Shown: positions 8,287 through 19,649 of the stretch, piece by piece | How positions within the stretch are numbered: the first letter of the stretch is position 1 | Layout of the letters: each line of letters opens with the position of its first letter | Source: Rhizobiales bacterium GAS188 | GTDB taxonomy: Bacteria; Pseudomonadota; Alphaproteobacteria; Rhizobiales; Beijerinckiaceae | Reading direction: 5' to 3' | NCBI GenBank assembly: GCA_900104855.1 | Contig: FNSS01000001.1 | Coordinates: 3,596,001 to 3,660,000, forward strand | DNA length: 64,000 bases | The notes under the pieces: generated by a model | The model's database searches: none | What the model was told of the DNA's origin: nothing | Seen by the model: only the letters and a program-made list of their open reading frames with translations | Program-made: the position numbers and the translations under genes

Positions 8287-8303
8287 GGTCCGACGGCCGG
8301 ACC
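8287..8303 (+). other. 3'-UTR hairpin after the small ORF
   Basis: GGTCCG-ACGGC-CGGACC forms a perfect 6-bp stem with a 5-nt loop just after the small ORF and before the terminator, suggesting a short structured transcript. Confidence 0.5.
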
Positions 8304-8318
8304 GCGGTTCGACACTGG

Positions 8319-8344
8319 AAGGGCCGCCCCGCGGGGCGGCCCTT
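8319..8344 (+). terminator. Rho-independent terminator of the small-ORF transcript
   Basis: AAGGGCCGCCCC and its exact inverse GGGGCGGCCCTT are separated by GC, then followed by CTTGTTG. The stem is long and GC-rich; the U tract is short. Confidence 0.65.
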
Positions 8345-8404
8345 CTTGTTGCTGCGAGACCGTGCAATACCATGGCACCGCGCCTGACATCTGCTTGCAC
8401 CGTC

Positions 8405-8881
8405 ATGACCACGCGCATCTTCATCGACGCCGATGCCTGTCCCGTGAAGGAGGAGGTGTATCGGGTCGCGGCCCGCTACGCGCTCAAGGTGTTCGTTGTC
8501 GCCAACAGCTTCATCCGCACGCCGCGGGATCCTTCGATCGAGCTCGTCGGCGTCGGCTCGGGCTTCGATGCGGCCGATGACTGGATCGCCGAGCGCGCGG
8601 GGCCGGTTGACATCGTGATCACCACCGACATCCCGCTCGCCGGCCGCTGCCTGAAGGCGGGTGCTGCGGTGATCGCGCCCACCGGCAAAGTGTTCACGGA
8701 GAATTCGATCGGCATGGCGCTCGCCATGCGCGAGCTGATGACGGATCTGCGCGCCATGGGCGAGGTCGGGGGCGGCCCGCGCCCCTTTTCGCCGCGCGAC
8801 CGCTCGGCCTTCCTGTCGGCGCTCGACGCGGCGGTGATGCGCTTGCGGCGAGGCGAAGCGACGCGGCCGCGAACCGGCTGA
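8405..8881 (+). CDS. YaiI/YqxD family protein (DUF188)
   Basis: A protein of 158 residues, full length for the DUF188 (YaiI/YqxD) family. Family hallmarks are visible: [15 protein letters not shown] at the N-terminus, [26 protein letters not shown] and the C-terminal [15 protein letters not shown]. The fold is PIN-like, with conserved Asp residues suggestive of a metal site, but no biochemical role is established. ATG 8405 begins the conserved block directly; an in-frame ATG upstream adds only non-conserved residues. Confidence 0.92.
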   Translation: MTTRIFIDADACPVKEEVYRVAARYALKVFVVANSFIRTPRDPSIELVGVGSGFDAADDWIAERAGPVDIVITTDIPLAGRCLKAGAAVIAPTGKVFTENSIGMALAMRELMTDLRAMGEVGGGPRPFSPRDRSAFLSALDAAVMRLRRGEATRPRTG

Positions 8882-8928
8882 GCCTCTCACTGGCGCCGAC
8901 CGCCGCCGACCGCTAAGACCCGCTGGCC

Positions 8929-10743
8929 ATGGCCGCCCCTCTCATCCAGCTCACCGATATCGCGCTCACCTTCGGGAGGGCGCCGCTGCTCGCGGGCGTC
9001 GAATTGTCGGTCTCGGCCGGCGAGCGCATCTGCCTCGTCGGCCGCAACGGCTCGGGCAAGTCGACATTGCTCAAGATCGCGGCGGGCCTCGTTGAGCCCG
9101 ATCGCGGCTCGCGCTTCGTGCAGCCCGGCGTCACCATGCGCTATCTGCCGCAAGAGCCCGATTTCGGCGATGCCGCGACGGTCGGCGCCTATGTGGAGCA
9201 AGGCCTCGGCCCGACCGATGATCCCTTCGAGGCGCGCCGCCTGCTCGAGGAGCTCGGCCTGACGGGCGAGGAGCAGCCGGGCAATCTGTCGGGCGGTGAA
9301 GCGCGGCGCGCCGCCATCGCCCGCACGCTCGCTCCCGCCCCCGACATCCTGCTCCTCGACGAGCCCACCAACCATCTCGACCTCGCCGTCATCGAATGGT
9401 TGGAGCGCGAGCTCGCGGCAAGGCGCTCGGCCCTTGTGCTGATCAGCCATGACCGGCGCTTCCTCGCCAATCTGTCGCGCTCGACCGTCTGGCTCGACCG
9501 CGGCACGACGCGCCGCATCGACCGCGGGTTCTCGGCCTTCGAGGCCTGGCGCGACGAGGTTTTCGCCGAAGAAGAGCGCGAGCAGCACAAGCTCGACCGC
9601 AAGCTCGTCGCCGAGGCCGATTGGCTGCGCTATGGCGTGACGGCGCGCCGCAAGCGCAATGTGCGCCGGCTCGAGGCGCTCTATGCGCTGCGCCAGGCGC
9701 GCCGCGAGCATAGAGGCCCGGCCGGCGCAGTCGCGATGACGGTCGCGGAGGCGACGCGTTCGGGCACGCTCGCCATCGAGGCCGAGGGCATCGGCAAGGC
9801 CTATGACGGCAAGACCATCGTGCAGGATTTCTCGATCCGCGTGGCGCGTGGCGATCGCATCGGCATCGTCGGCCCGAATGGCTCAGGCAAGACGACGCTG
9901 ATCAACATGCTCACCGGCGTGCTCGCCCCGGATGGCGGCAGCGCCAAGCTCGCCGCCAATCTCGAATTTGCGAGGCTCGAGCAGCAGCGCTCGACGCTCG
10001 ATCCGGAGACGCGGCTCGCCGATGCGCTGACCGGCGGCAGCTCCGACACCGTCATGGTGGGCGGCCAGCCCAAGCACGTCATCGGCTATCTGCAGGATTT
10101 CCTGTTCACGCCCGAACAGGCGCGCACGCCGCTCAGGGCCCTGTCGGGCGGCGAGCGTGGCCGGCTGCTGCTGGCGCGCATTTTCGCCAGGCCCTCGAAC
10201 ATCCTGGTGCTCGATGAGCCGACCAATGATCTCGATCTCGAGACGCTCGACGTGTTGCAGGATCGCCTCGGCGATTATGCGGGCGTGGTGCTGCTGGTGA
10301 GCCATGATCGCGATTTCCTCGATCGCGTCGTGAACGCCGTGATCGCGCCCGAGGGCAAGGGCAAATGGGTCGAATATGCGGGCGGCTACACGGATATGCT
10401 GGCCCAGCGCGGCGAAGGATTCGTTGCCCCTTCGGCGGCCCGCACACCCGTGGCCAAGGCTGCCGCTCAAACGTCACCCAAGGCGCAAGCCAGGCCGTCC
10501 AAGCGGCGCCTGAGCTTCAACGACACGCATGCGCTCGCGACCTTGCCGAAGCGCATCGCCGATCTCGAACGGCAGATCGAGACGCTGCGCCGGAGGCTCG
10601 ACGATCCGGCCCTCTATGCGCAGAACCCCGGCGCCTTCGCGGCGACCGCCGAGGCGATGACGGCAGCTCAGTCCGAGCTCACCGACGCCGAGGGAAGATG
10701 GCTCGAATTGGAGATCCTGCGCGAGGAAATCGAGCAGGGGTGA
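8929..10743 (+). CDS. uup: ABC-F ATPase, Uup type
   Basis: A soluble tandem ATPase of 604 residues, acting on ribosomes or DNA rather than in transport. The first cassette shows GRNGSGKST, LSGGEARRAAIA and LLLDEPTNHLD; the second shows GPNGSGKTT, LSGGERGRLLLA and LVLDEPTNDLD. After a linker rich in Ala/Pro/Lys (about residues 505-525) comes a coiled-coil C-terminal domain (FNDTHALATLPKRIADLERQIETL..) typical of Uup. Full family length. The C-terminal domain separates it from EttA and YbiT types. Confidence 0.88.
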   Translation: MAAPLIQLTDIALTFGRAPLLAGVELSVSAGERICLVGRNGSGKSTLLKIAAGLVEPDRGSRFVQPGVTMRYLPQEPDFGDAATVGAYVEQGLGPTDDPFEARRLLEELGLTGEEQPGNLSGGEARRAAIARTLAPAPDILLLDEPTNHLDLAVIEWLERELAARRSALVLISHDRRFLANLSRSTVWLDRGTTRRIDRGFSAFEAWRDEVFAEEEREQHKLDRKLVAEADWLRYGVTARRKRNVRRLEALYALRQARREHRGPAGAVAMTVAEATRSGTLAIEAEGIGKAYDGKTIVQDFSIRVARGDRIGIVGPNGSGKTTLINMLTGVLAPDGGSAKLAANLEFARLEQQRSTLDPETRLADALTGGSSDTVMVGGQPKHVIGYLQDFLFTPEQARTPLRALSGGERGRLLLARIFARPSNILVLDEPTNDLDLETLDVLQDRLGDYAGVVLLVSHDRDFLDRVVNAVIAPEGKGKWVEYAGGYTDMLAQRGEGFVAPSAARTPVAKAAAQTSPKAQARPSKRRLSFNDTHALATLPKRIADLERQIETLRRRLDDPALYAQNPGAFAATAEAMTAAQSELTDAEGRWLELEILREEIEQG

Positions 10744-10751
10744 GGCGCCTT

Positions 10752-10986
10752 CCCTCTCCCGCGCTCTTCGCGCGGGAGAGGGTGCCGAGACGAAGTCGAG
10801 GCGGGTGAGGGTGGATCGCAGGAGCCTATGATCAGGAGCCATCTTCGGTCTCTCGGATAGAAGCTCGAATGCGTTCGACGAACCAGTGGCACGTGGCGGC
10901 ACAAGCAGGTCGAGCGCTTCACCGGCGTCCCTCATCCGCCCTCACTGCGTTCGGGCACCTTCTCCCGCAAAGGGGCCGGAGAAGGA
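10752..10986. repeat. Dispersed palindromic repeat, family B (copy 2)
   Basis: The left arm starts with the hairpin CCTCTCCCGCGCTCTTCGCG..GAGAGGG and runs GTGCCGAGACGAAGTCGAGG; the right arm (10928-10986) carries CCCTCATCCGCC, CACTGCGTTCGGGCACC and TTCTCCCGC..GGAGAAGG. It fills the gap between the converging uup and PadR genes. Confidence 0.75.
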
Positions 10987-10992
10987 GGCGCG

Positions 10993-11637
10993 CTAATCCC
11001 GCTCCGATTCCCTCTCAATCGGCACCTCGGGCGCCTCTTCCGGCTTCGCGATGTCGGTATGGAATCCGCGCCAGAGATCGAGGCCTTCGAGCTTGCCAGT
11101 GGCGATGTCGTCGATGAGGCTGCGCACAAAAGCGAGCTCGGCCTCCTTGAGCCTCGAGCGATATTCGGCCTCGACATAGAAGAGGCGCGGCAGCTCGGGT
11201 GATAGCAGCCCGCGCAAGGAGGCGGCCTGCGCGATCTCGATCTCGAGGCGCTTGCGGCGTTCGTCGAGGAGCTTCACCACATCCTCCGGCGACAGCACCG
11301 GCATCAGCGACAGCCCGGCCTCGAACTGGGTGAATTCCTTGGTGGGCTCGGATAAGAGCTCGCTCAGCCAGTCGATCAGCTCGACCCGGCCGGCGTCGGT
11401 AAGGCGATAAACGGTGCGCTCGGGACGGTTGCCCTCGCGCATCGTCTCGCTGGCGACGATCAGGCGGCGGCGCTGCAAGCCTTCGACGACCGCATAGAGC
11501 GAGCCGTAATTGAGCTTGATGCTCTCATCCTTGTGGCGCTCGCGCAGCGTCGTCGCCATCTCGTATGGGTGCATCGGCCGCTCGAAGAGGCAGGACAGCA
11601 CCGCGAGCGCCAGAGGGTTCGAGGATTTGCGGCTCAT
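10993..11637 (-). CDS. PadR family transcriptional regulator
   Basis: A regulator of 214 residues. The N-terminal winged helix has the PadR signature (LALAVLSCLFERPMHPYEMA, then YGSLYAVVEGLQRRRLI and RTVYRLTDAGR); the C-terminal half is helical and Arg/Glu rich, the dimerisation coiled coil. ATG 11637 overlaps the stop of the FAD monooxygenase (ATGA), so the two are translationally coupled and the regulator is the distal gene of its own target operon. It probably represses the promoter at 13346-13374 and responds to an aromatic or xenobiotic ligand. Confidence 0.9.
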   Translation of the reverse strand: MSRKSSNPLALAVLSCLFERPMHPYEMATTLRERHKDESIKLNYGSLYAVVEGLQRRRLIVASETMREGNRPERTVYRLTDAGRVELIDWLSELLSEPTKEFTQFEAGLSLMPVLSPEDVVKLLDERRKRLEIEIAQAASLRGLLSPELPRLFYVEAEYRSRLKEAELAFVRSLIDDIATGKLEGLDLWRGFHTDIAKPEEAPEVPIERESERD

Positions 11638-13307
11638 GCGGCTCCGCGTTGCAATTCGCCCAAATGAGGTCGGTCCAGACCAACTCGATCGAAGCCAACT
11701 CCATTCAGGAGCTGGCGATCGATCGGCCGACACAGCACACGGGCCAACGCCTGCGTCAAGACGTCTGTCGCATCCTCGACCGCGCCAACCGAACGCCAGG
11801 CGATGAAGCCGTCCGGCCGCAGCAGCACGGCGCCTTGCGGCCCGACCCCAAAATTCGCCGTGAAGCTCGCCTCGCACTCGATCAGATCGGTGCCGATGCG
11901 ATAGACGCTCACCGGCAGCTCCATGGCGAGCTCGCGCCCGGCCTTTTCGAAGCCCTGAGCTTGCGGCCCGACCAGGAGCGCGAAACCCGATTGGATCAGG
12001 TCGAGCGTCGAGACGAGCTTGCCGTCCGTCTCGAGGACGAGATGCGCCGCGCGCGTGCCCGGCCTGCCGCTCGGCTGCATCGGATTCTCGGATGATGCGC
12101 CGTCATCGGGGCCGTCCTGCAGGATCGCCGCGGAGCGATAGCGATAGCCGAAGGCGACACCGAAATAGTCCGCCTCGGCATTCTCCCCGCCGAGATCCTT
12201 GCGGTCGGGGCGCATGCGGGCGGCGTAAGTCGCGGTCTGGAGCGCGACCGTCCGCTCGCCCACCGGCTGGCGCTCCTGCGCATAGGTCGCGAGCAGGTCG
12301 GAACCCGCCTCGCCCTTCAGCACCATGGCGAGCTTCCAGGCGATGTCGAAGCCGTCCTGGATCGCGGTCTGGCCGCCGAGGCCGCCGGTCGGCGGCATGG
12401 TGTGGGCCGCATCGCCCGCAAGGAAGACGCGTCGCGTGCCGAAGCGGTTCGCGACTTGCGACGCCATCTCCCAGGCGATCACCTCGATGATGCGCGGCTC
12501 GACCTGATCGGCGCCGAGCGCCGCGCGGATCAGCACGACGCAGCGTGCTTTTGTGAAATCCTCGCGGCTTTCGCGCGCCGGGTCGTATTCGACCGAGACC
12601 AGGGCGCGCCCATCGAGGTCCGGGCTGATATAGACGCCGGTGAAGCCCGGATTCTGCAGGTAATAGAGCACCATGCCCTGCTGGCTCAGCGGCAGGTCAT
12701 CGGCGCTGAAGACGACCGCCATATTGTGCGAGAGCGTGCCTTGGCCATTGAGGCCGATGCCGAGAAGATTGCGCACCAGGCTGCGATTGCCGTCCGCCGC
12801 CACGACGTAATCGGCGCGGATGCGCTCCTCGGCGCCGCTCAGACGGTCGCGGATCAGCGCCTCGACGCCGTCCTCGTCCTCGCTGAGCGAGACGAGCTCG
12901 GTCGAGACGCGGATCTGCGCGCCATGCTCCTCCGCATAACGGCGCAGGATGGGCTCGATGCGGTCCTGCCCGGCCCCGCTCGCCCGGGCCGGGCTGAAGG
13001 GCGCGGTGTCCCAAGCGCCGCGCGGCAGGATGGTCTTGATCTCGCGACCGGTGACGCTCTCGGCGATGACGATCTTGAAATCCTGCATGCTGTTGCCGCC
13101 GGCGGCCACGAGCTCGTCCTCGAGCCCCATCAGACGCAACAGCTCCATGGAACGGAAATTGACGCTGCGGGCCCGCGGATGCTGCGAGGTCGAGGCGTGG
13201 CGCTCGACCAGCAGGGGCCGCAGGCCGCGCCAGGCGAGCGTCGCCGCAGCGGTGAGGCCGGCGAGACCGGCGCCGATGATGAGAACGGAGGGGGTGCGAT
13301 CAGACAT
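11634..13307 (-). CDS. FAD-dependent aromatic-type monooxygenase
   Basis: A flavoprotein hydroxylase of 557 residues of the PHBH/phenol-hydroxylase-like group. Motifs: the dinucleotide site GAGLAGLTAA at the N-terminus, an Asp-Gly motif in AADGNRSLVR (about residue 173) and the FAD ribityl motif LAGDAAHTMPPTGGLGG (about residue 293), with a C-terminal thioredoxin-like region as in MhpA/PheA types. The start at 13307 has AAGGAAAT upstream. It is coupled to the PadR regulator. The likely reaction is NAD(P)H-dependent hydroxylation of an aromatic or polyketide-like compound for degradation or detoxification; substrate unknown. Confidence 0.88.
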   Translation of the reverse strand: MSDRTPSVLIIGAGLAGLTAAATLAWRGLRPLLVERHASTSQHPRARSVNFRSMELLRLMGLEDELVAAGGNSMQDFKIVIAESVTGREIKTILPRGAWDTAPFSPARASGAGQDRIEPILRRYAEEHGAQIRVSTELVSLSEDEDGVEALIRDRLSGAEERIRADYVVAADGNRSLVRNLLGIGLNGQGTLSHNMAVVFSADDLPLSQQGMVLYYLQNPGFTGVYISPDLDGRALVSVEYDPARESREDFTKARCVVLIRAALGADQVEPRIIEVIAWEMASQVANRFGTRRVFLAGDAAHTMPPTGGLGGQTAIQDGFDIAWKLAMVLKGEAGSDLLATYAQERQPVGERTVALQTATYAARMRPDRKDLGGENAEADYFGVAFGYRYRSAAILQDGPDDGASSENPMQPSGRPGTRAAHLVLETDGKLVSTLDLIQSGFALLVGPQAQGFEKAGRELAMELPVSVYRIGTDLIECEASFTANFGVGPQGAVLLRPDGFIAWRSVGAVEDATDVLTQALARVLCRPIDRQLLNGVGFDRVGLDRPHLGELQRGAA

Positions 13308-13345
13308 TGGGATTTCCTTCAAGCGTTCCTTCGAATGTTTGCGTA

Positions 13346-13374
13346 TGTATATTCTTAATGGAATATTCTGTCAA
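13346..13374 (-). promoter_or_regulatory. Sigma70-type promoter with embedded operator for the FAD monooxygenase
   Basis: On the minus strand: TTGACA (13374-13369), exactly 17 bp, then TATACA (13351-13346). The spacer overlaps an inverted repeat ATATTC-N6-GAATAT (13349-13354, 13361-13366), and GAATATTC at 13361-13368 is itself a palindrome. The placement between -35 and -10 fits repression by the downstream PadR protein. Confidence 0.75.
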
Positions 13375-13560
13375 TAGCGATCTGGCCGGAGATCGCGGCT
13401 CGAACACGGGGGATGATTATGCCGAAATGCCGGGAGACGACGTTGGTGGCGCCGCGGCGCCCGTTCCGCCCTGCCTGTATTTGACCTGTATTATCAGGTG
13501 GAACAGGCGCATGGACGAAGGCGGTTCCCTCGCTGCGCTCGGGAACGCCTCTCCCCGTGA

Positions 13561-13581
13561 TCCTCGGAACAAGTCCGAGGA
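13561..13581. other. Hairpin in the gap upstream of groES
   Basis: TCCTCGGA-ACAAG-TCCGAGGA, a perfect 8-bp stem. The gap 13375-13629 also carries a looser inverted repeat around 13521-13551 (GGCGGTTCCCTCGC / GCTCGGGAACGCC). No gene is visible in this stretch. Confidence 0.5.
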
Positions 13582-13629
13582 GGGCGAGGTGGAGGGCGCC
13601 GGCGCCCCCAAATCCGCGCAACCCAAACC

Positions 13630-13658
13630 TTGACTCCGCCAAGGCTGCCGCATACATC
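13630..13658 (+). promoter_or_regulatory. groESL promoter (sigma70 type)
   Basis: TTGACT (13630-13635), a 17-bp spacer and TACATC (13653-13658), placed just upstream of the CIRCE operator. Confidence 0.6.
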
Positions 13659-13667
13659 GAGCCCCGA

Positions 13668-13694
13668 TTGGCACTCGCGCCTGGCGGGTGCTAA
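13668..13694 (+). promoter_or_regulatory. CIRCE operator (HrcA site)
   Basis: TTGGCACTC-N9-GGGTGCTAA, matching the CIRCE consensus TTAGCACTC-N9-GAGTGCTAA with two changes. It lies about 50 bp before the groES start, so repression by HrcA at normal temperature is expected. Confidence 0.92.
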
Positions 13695-13744
13695 CAGACG
13701 AGCCCGGCAAGGGCCGAGCGCCATCTTAAATGGAGAGGACTTTC

Positions 13745-14059
13745 ATGAAGTTTCGTCCGCTGCACGACCGAGTCGTCGTTCGCCGCCTCGAGGGCGAGGA
13801 AAAGACCAAGGGCGGCATCATCATTCCCGACACCGCCAAGGAGAAGCCGCAAGAGGGCGAGATCATCGCGGTGGGCTCCGGCGCCCGCGACGAGAGCGGC
13901 AAGCTCGTTCCGCTCGACGTCAAGGCCGGCGATCGCATCCTGTTCGGCAAGTGGTCCGGCACCGAGGTGAAGATCGACGGCGAGGATCTCCTCATCATGA
14001 AGGAGAGCGACATCATGGGCGTGCTCGAGATGTCGGCCTCTCGCAAGAAGGCCGCCTGA
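13745..14059 (+). CDS. groES: Co-chaperonin GroES
   Basis: The 10-kDa lid of the chaperonin, 104 residues. It starts with [19 protein letters not shown], has the mobile loop region [20 protein letters not shown] and the roof/dome block [29 protein letters not shown] 13745 follows GGAGAGGAC. It is a little longer than many homologues because of the tail SASRKKAA. First gene of groESL, under CIRCE control. Confidence 0.98.
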   Translation: MKFRPLHDRVVVRRLEGEEKTKGGIIIPDTAKEKPQEGEIIAVGSGARDESGKLVPLDVKAGDRILFGKWSGTEVKIDGEDLLIMKESDIMGVLEMSASRKKAA

Positions 14060-14102
14060 GGCGACCTCGTCCCACCATCCGATCATTTTTCTTCAGGAGT
14101 AG

Positions 14103-15749
<1,647 letters not shown>

Positions 15750-15771
15750 TCCATCCCGACATCGAGACCAA

Positions 15772-15810
15772 CAAGAAGGCCCCGGAGCGATCCGGGGCCT
15801 TCTTGCTTTT
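15772..15810 (+). terminator. groESL rho-independent terminator
   Basis: A perfect 15-bp stem (CAAGAAGGCCCCGGA / TCCGGGGCCTTCTTG) with a GCGA tetraloop of the GNRA type, followed by CTTTT. Confidence 0.93.
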
Positions 15811-15821
15811 CGGGCGTGGGG

Positions 15822-15874
15822 GCCGGCTGGAAGCCGGCGGTCCGGCGTGATTGGACCGCCGGCTTCCAGCCGGC
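15822..15874. repeat. 22-bp perfect inverted repeat, with family-A-like remnant after it
   Basis: Arms at 15822-15843 and 15853-15874 are exact inverses (GCCGGCTGGAAGCCGG..), with a 9-nt spacer. Immediately after, 15880-15946 resembles the right half of a family A repeat (CCCTTGCGAAC..GGGGCGACCGGGTCGGTCG), so this may be a composite element. Confidence 0.75.
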
Positions 15875-15958
15875 ACTCCGGCCCTTGCGAACCGCGGCGG
15901 CGCCGCGCACCCTGGCGAGGGGCGACCGGGTCGGTCGTGTTCCCGGAGGGCAGCATCC

Positions 15959-16783
15959 ATGACGCCGGAACAGGTCCGCCGCATCGCGCTCGCTTTGCCG
16001 CATAGCGAGGAGAGCTCGCATATGGGCCAGCCGGATTTCCGGGTGGGCGGCAAGATCTTCGCGACCTTGCCGGCCGGACGTGGCCTCGCCATGGCCAAGC
16101 TCGCGCCCGAGCAGCAGGAGATGCTGTGCGCGGCCGAGCCCGGCATCTTCACGCCGGTGCCTGGAGGCTGGGGGCGGCGCGGCGCGACCCGTATTCGCCT
16201 CCGGGCGGCCGACGAGGCAGCTCTGCGCAGCGCCTTGCTGATGGCCTGGCGCAATGTCGCGCCGAAAAAACTCGTCGCCGAGCTCGACGGCGCGCGCGCT
16301 GCCGCGGCGCCCATCCGCCTGCGTCGCGCCAAGGCCGAGGAGGCCGAAGCCATCAGCCGCATGATCGTGCGCGCCCTGAAGCAGAGCAATGCGCGAGATT
16401 ACGGCCCCGCCGCGATCGCCCGCATGGCCGCTGATTTCTCGGCGCCTAAGATCGCCAGGCATATGCGCGAGCGCCTCGTCTATGTGGCGGTGAGAGGACC
16501 TGCGATCGCCGGCACCATCAGCCTGTCCGCCGAGAGGATCAATTCGGTCTTCGTCGACCCGTCGCATCAAGGGCGCGGCATCGGCCTGAAGATGATGCGC
16601 TTCGTCGAGGCCCTGGCGCGCCGGCAGGGGCGCGAGCGCGTCTGCCTCTCCTCCTCGCTCACGGCCGTGAATTTCTATCGCAAGCTCGGCTATGAGGGCG
16701 AGGAGCGCCAGCTGAAGCACGGCGTCGAGACCATCCTGGTGGGCAAGGCGCTGCAGGCCCGCCGCGCGGTCATTCGCGGCTGA
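15959..16783 (+). CDS. MmcQ/YjbR-like domain fused to GNAT acetyltransferase
   Basis: A protein of 274 residues with two domains normally found separately. Residues 1-110 form an MmcQ/YjbR (DUF419) domain: MTPEQVRRIALALPHSEESSH, PDFRVGGKIFATL, and GWGRRGATRIRLRAADE. Residues 118-250 form a GNAT N-acetyltransferase: IRLRRAKAEEAEAISRMI, then the acetyl-CoA loop VDPSHQGRGIGLKMM and the C-terminal SSSLTAVNFYRKLGY. The start at 15959 is where YjbR homology begins. The YjbR half may bind DNA or a ligand; the GNAT half should acetylate a small molecule or protein. Target unknown. Confidence 0.85.
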   Translation: MTPEQVRRIALALPHSEESSHMGQPDFRVGGKIFATLPAGRGLAMAKLAPEQQEMLCAAEPGIFTPVPGGWGRRGATRIRLRAADEAALRSALLMAWRNVAPKKLVAELDGARAAAAPIRLRRAKAEEAEAISRMIVRALKQSNARDYGPAAIARMAADFSAPKIARHMRERLVYVAVRGPAIAGTISLSAERINSVFVDPSHQGRGIGLKMMRFVEALARRQGRERVCLSSSLTAVNFYRKLGYEGEERQLKHGVETILVGKALQARRAVIRG

Positions 16784-16900
16784 CCCGGCAATCGTGTTTG
16801 TGGCCGAAATCGTCGCATCCGCTCCGGGTTGCGCGGCCTGACACCCTGTGTTACGCGACCTGCACCTGAAGGCCGCCGCCGCATGCGCGGACCGGCGGAC

Positions 16901-16934
16901 TTTGGCGTGATTTCAACTTCGGCGTGATTTCAAC
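16901..16934. repeat. 17-bp tandem duplication upstream of atpH
   Basis: TTTGGCGTGATTTCAAC (16901-16917) is followed directly by TTCGGCGTGATTTCAAC (16918-16934), one mismatch. It lies about 65 bp before the preferred atpH start, within the probable promoter or leader of the ATP synthase operon. Confidence 0.75.
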
Positions 16935-16998
16935 ATTGGCGCATGAGCTGTGGCCGGGTTCGGACCCAAGCGGCGCGCCGGCAGCGACGGGATCGAGC

Positions 16999-19088
<2,090 letters not shown>

Positions 19089-19112
19089 GGTCGGGGCGCG
19101 AGCGCGGATGCG

Positions 19113-19601
19113 ATGAACTATGTTGATCAGTCGCTCGGCGAAGGCGAAGTCGTCAGACATGTCACCCGCAAGCACTGGATCATCTTCGTGGTGCCGGTCT
19201 TCCAGATCGTCATCGCGCTCATCCTCGCCGGCCTCGGCTACAAGATCGGCGATATCTGGGTTTGGTTCGGCTGGCTGATGAAGATGTTGGGTCTGATCCT
19301 GCTCATCCTCGGCGCCCTGCATTTCCTCGGGGCGTGGCTTGTGCGCGTCACCACCGAGCTCGCCGTGACCGACCGCAAGGTGATCGGCAAATGGGGGCTG
19401 ATCGCGCGGCGCACCATCGAGCAGCGCCTGCAGAAAGTCGATTCGATCGAGGTCGAGCAGACGATCCTCGGCCGCATCCTCGGCTACGGCACCGTCGAGG
19501 TGCGCGGCTCGGGCGTCAGCATGACGCCGCTGCGCCTGATCGGCGATCCCCTGACCTTCCGCCGCCGCGTCGAAGACGCGATGAATGCGGCCAAGACTTG
19601 A
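19113..19601 (+). CDS. Membrane protein with bacterial PH domain inside the atp operon
   Basis: A protein of 162 residues with two hydrophobic segments (about 22-42 and 48-74) followed by a bacterial PH (YdbS/bPH2-like) domain: TTELAVTDRKVIGKWGLIARRTIEQRLQ, DSIEVEQTILGRILGYGTVEVRGSG and a final helix. It lies between atpA and atpG on the same strand, 24 bp after atpA. Not part of the canonical F1 set. A role in membrane association or assembly of ATP synthase is inference; it could be a passenger. The TGA stop lies inside the tandem repeat described next. Confidence 0.88.
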   Translation: MNYVDQSLGEGEVVRHVTRKHWIIFVVPVFQIVIALILAGLGYKIGDIWVWFGWLMKMLGLILLILGALHFLGAWLVRVTTELAVTDRKVIGKWGLIARRTIEQRLQKVDSIEVEQTILGRILGYGTVEVRGSGVSMTPLRLIGDPLTFRRRVEDAMNAAKT

Positions 19602-19647
19602 ATGAATAGAGACCTTGAATGAATAAAGACCTGAGCGAGTAGAGACC
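19598..19647 (+). repeat. Three tandem 16-17-bp units before atpG
   Basis: Units TTGAATGAATAGAGACC (19598-19614), TTGAATGAATAAAGACC (19615-19631) and TGAGCGAGTAGAGACC (19632-19647) run from the PH-gene stop to two bases before the atpG ATG. Each unit carries an in-frame TGA or TAG/TAA in one or more frames. Confidence 0.85.
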
Positions 19648-19649
19648 TC

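Noticed and set aside
8150-8350. A tRNA or known riboswitch in the small-ORF region
   Set aside because: No cloverleaf or riboswitch core could be drawn; only the two hairpins and the leader were supported.
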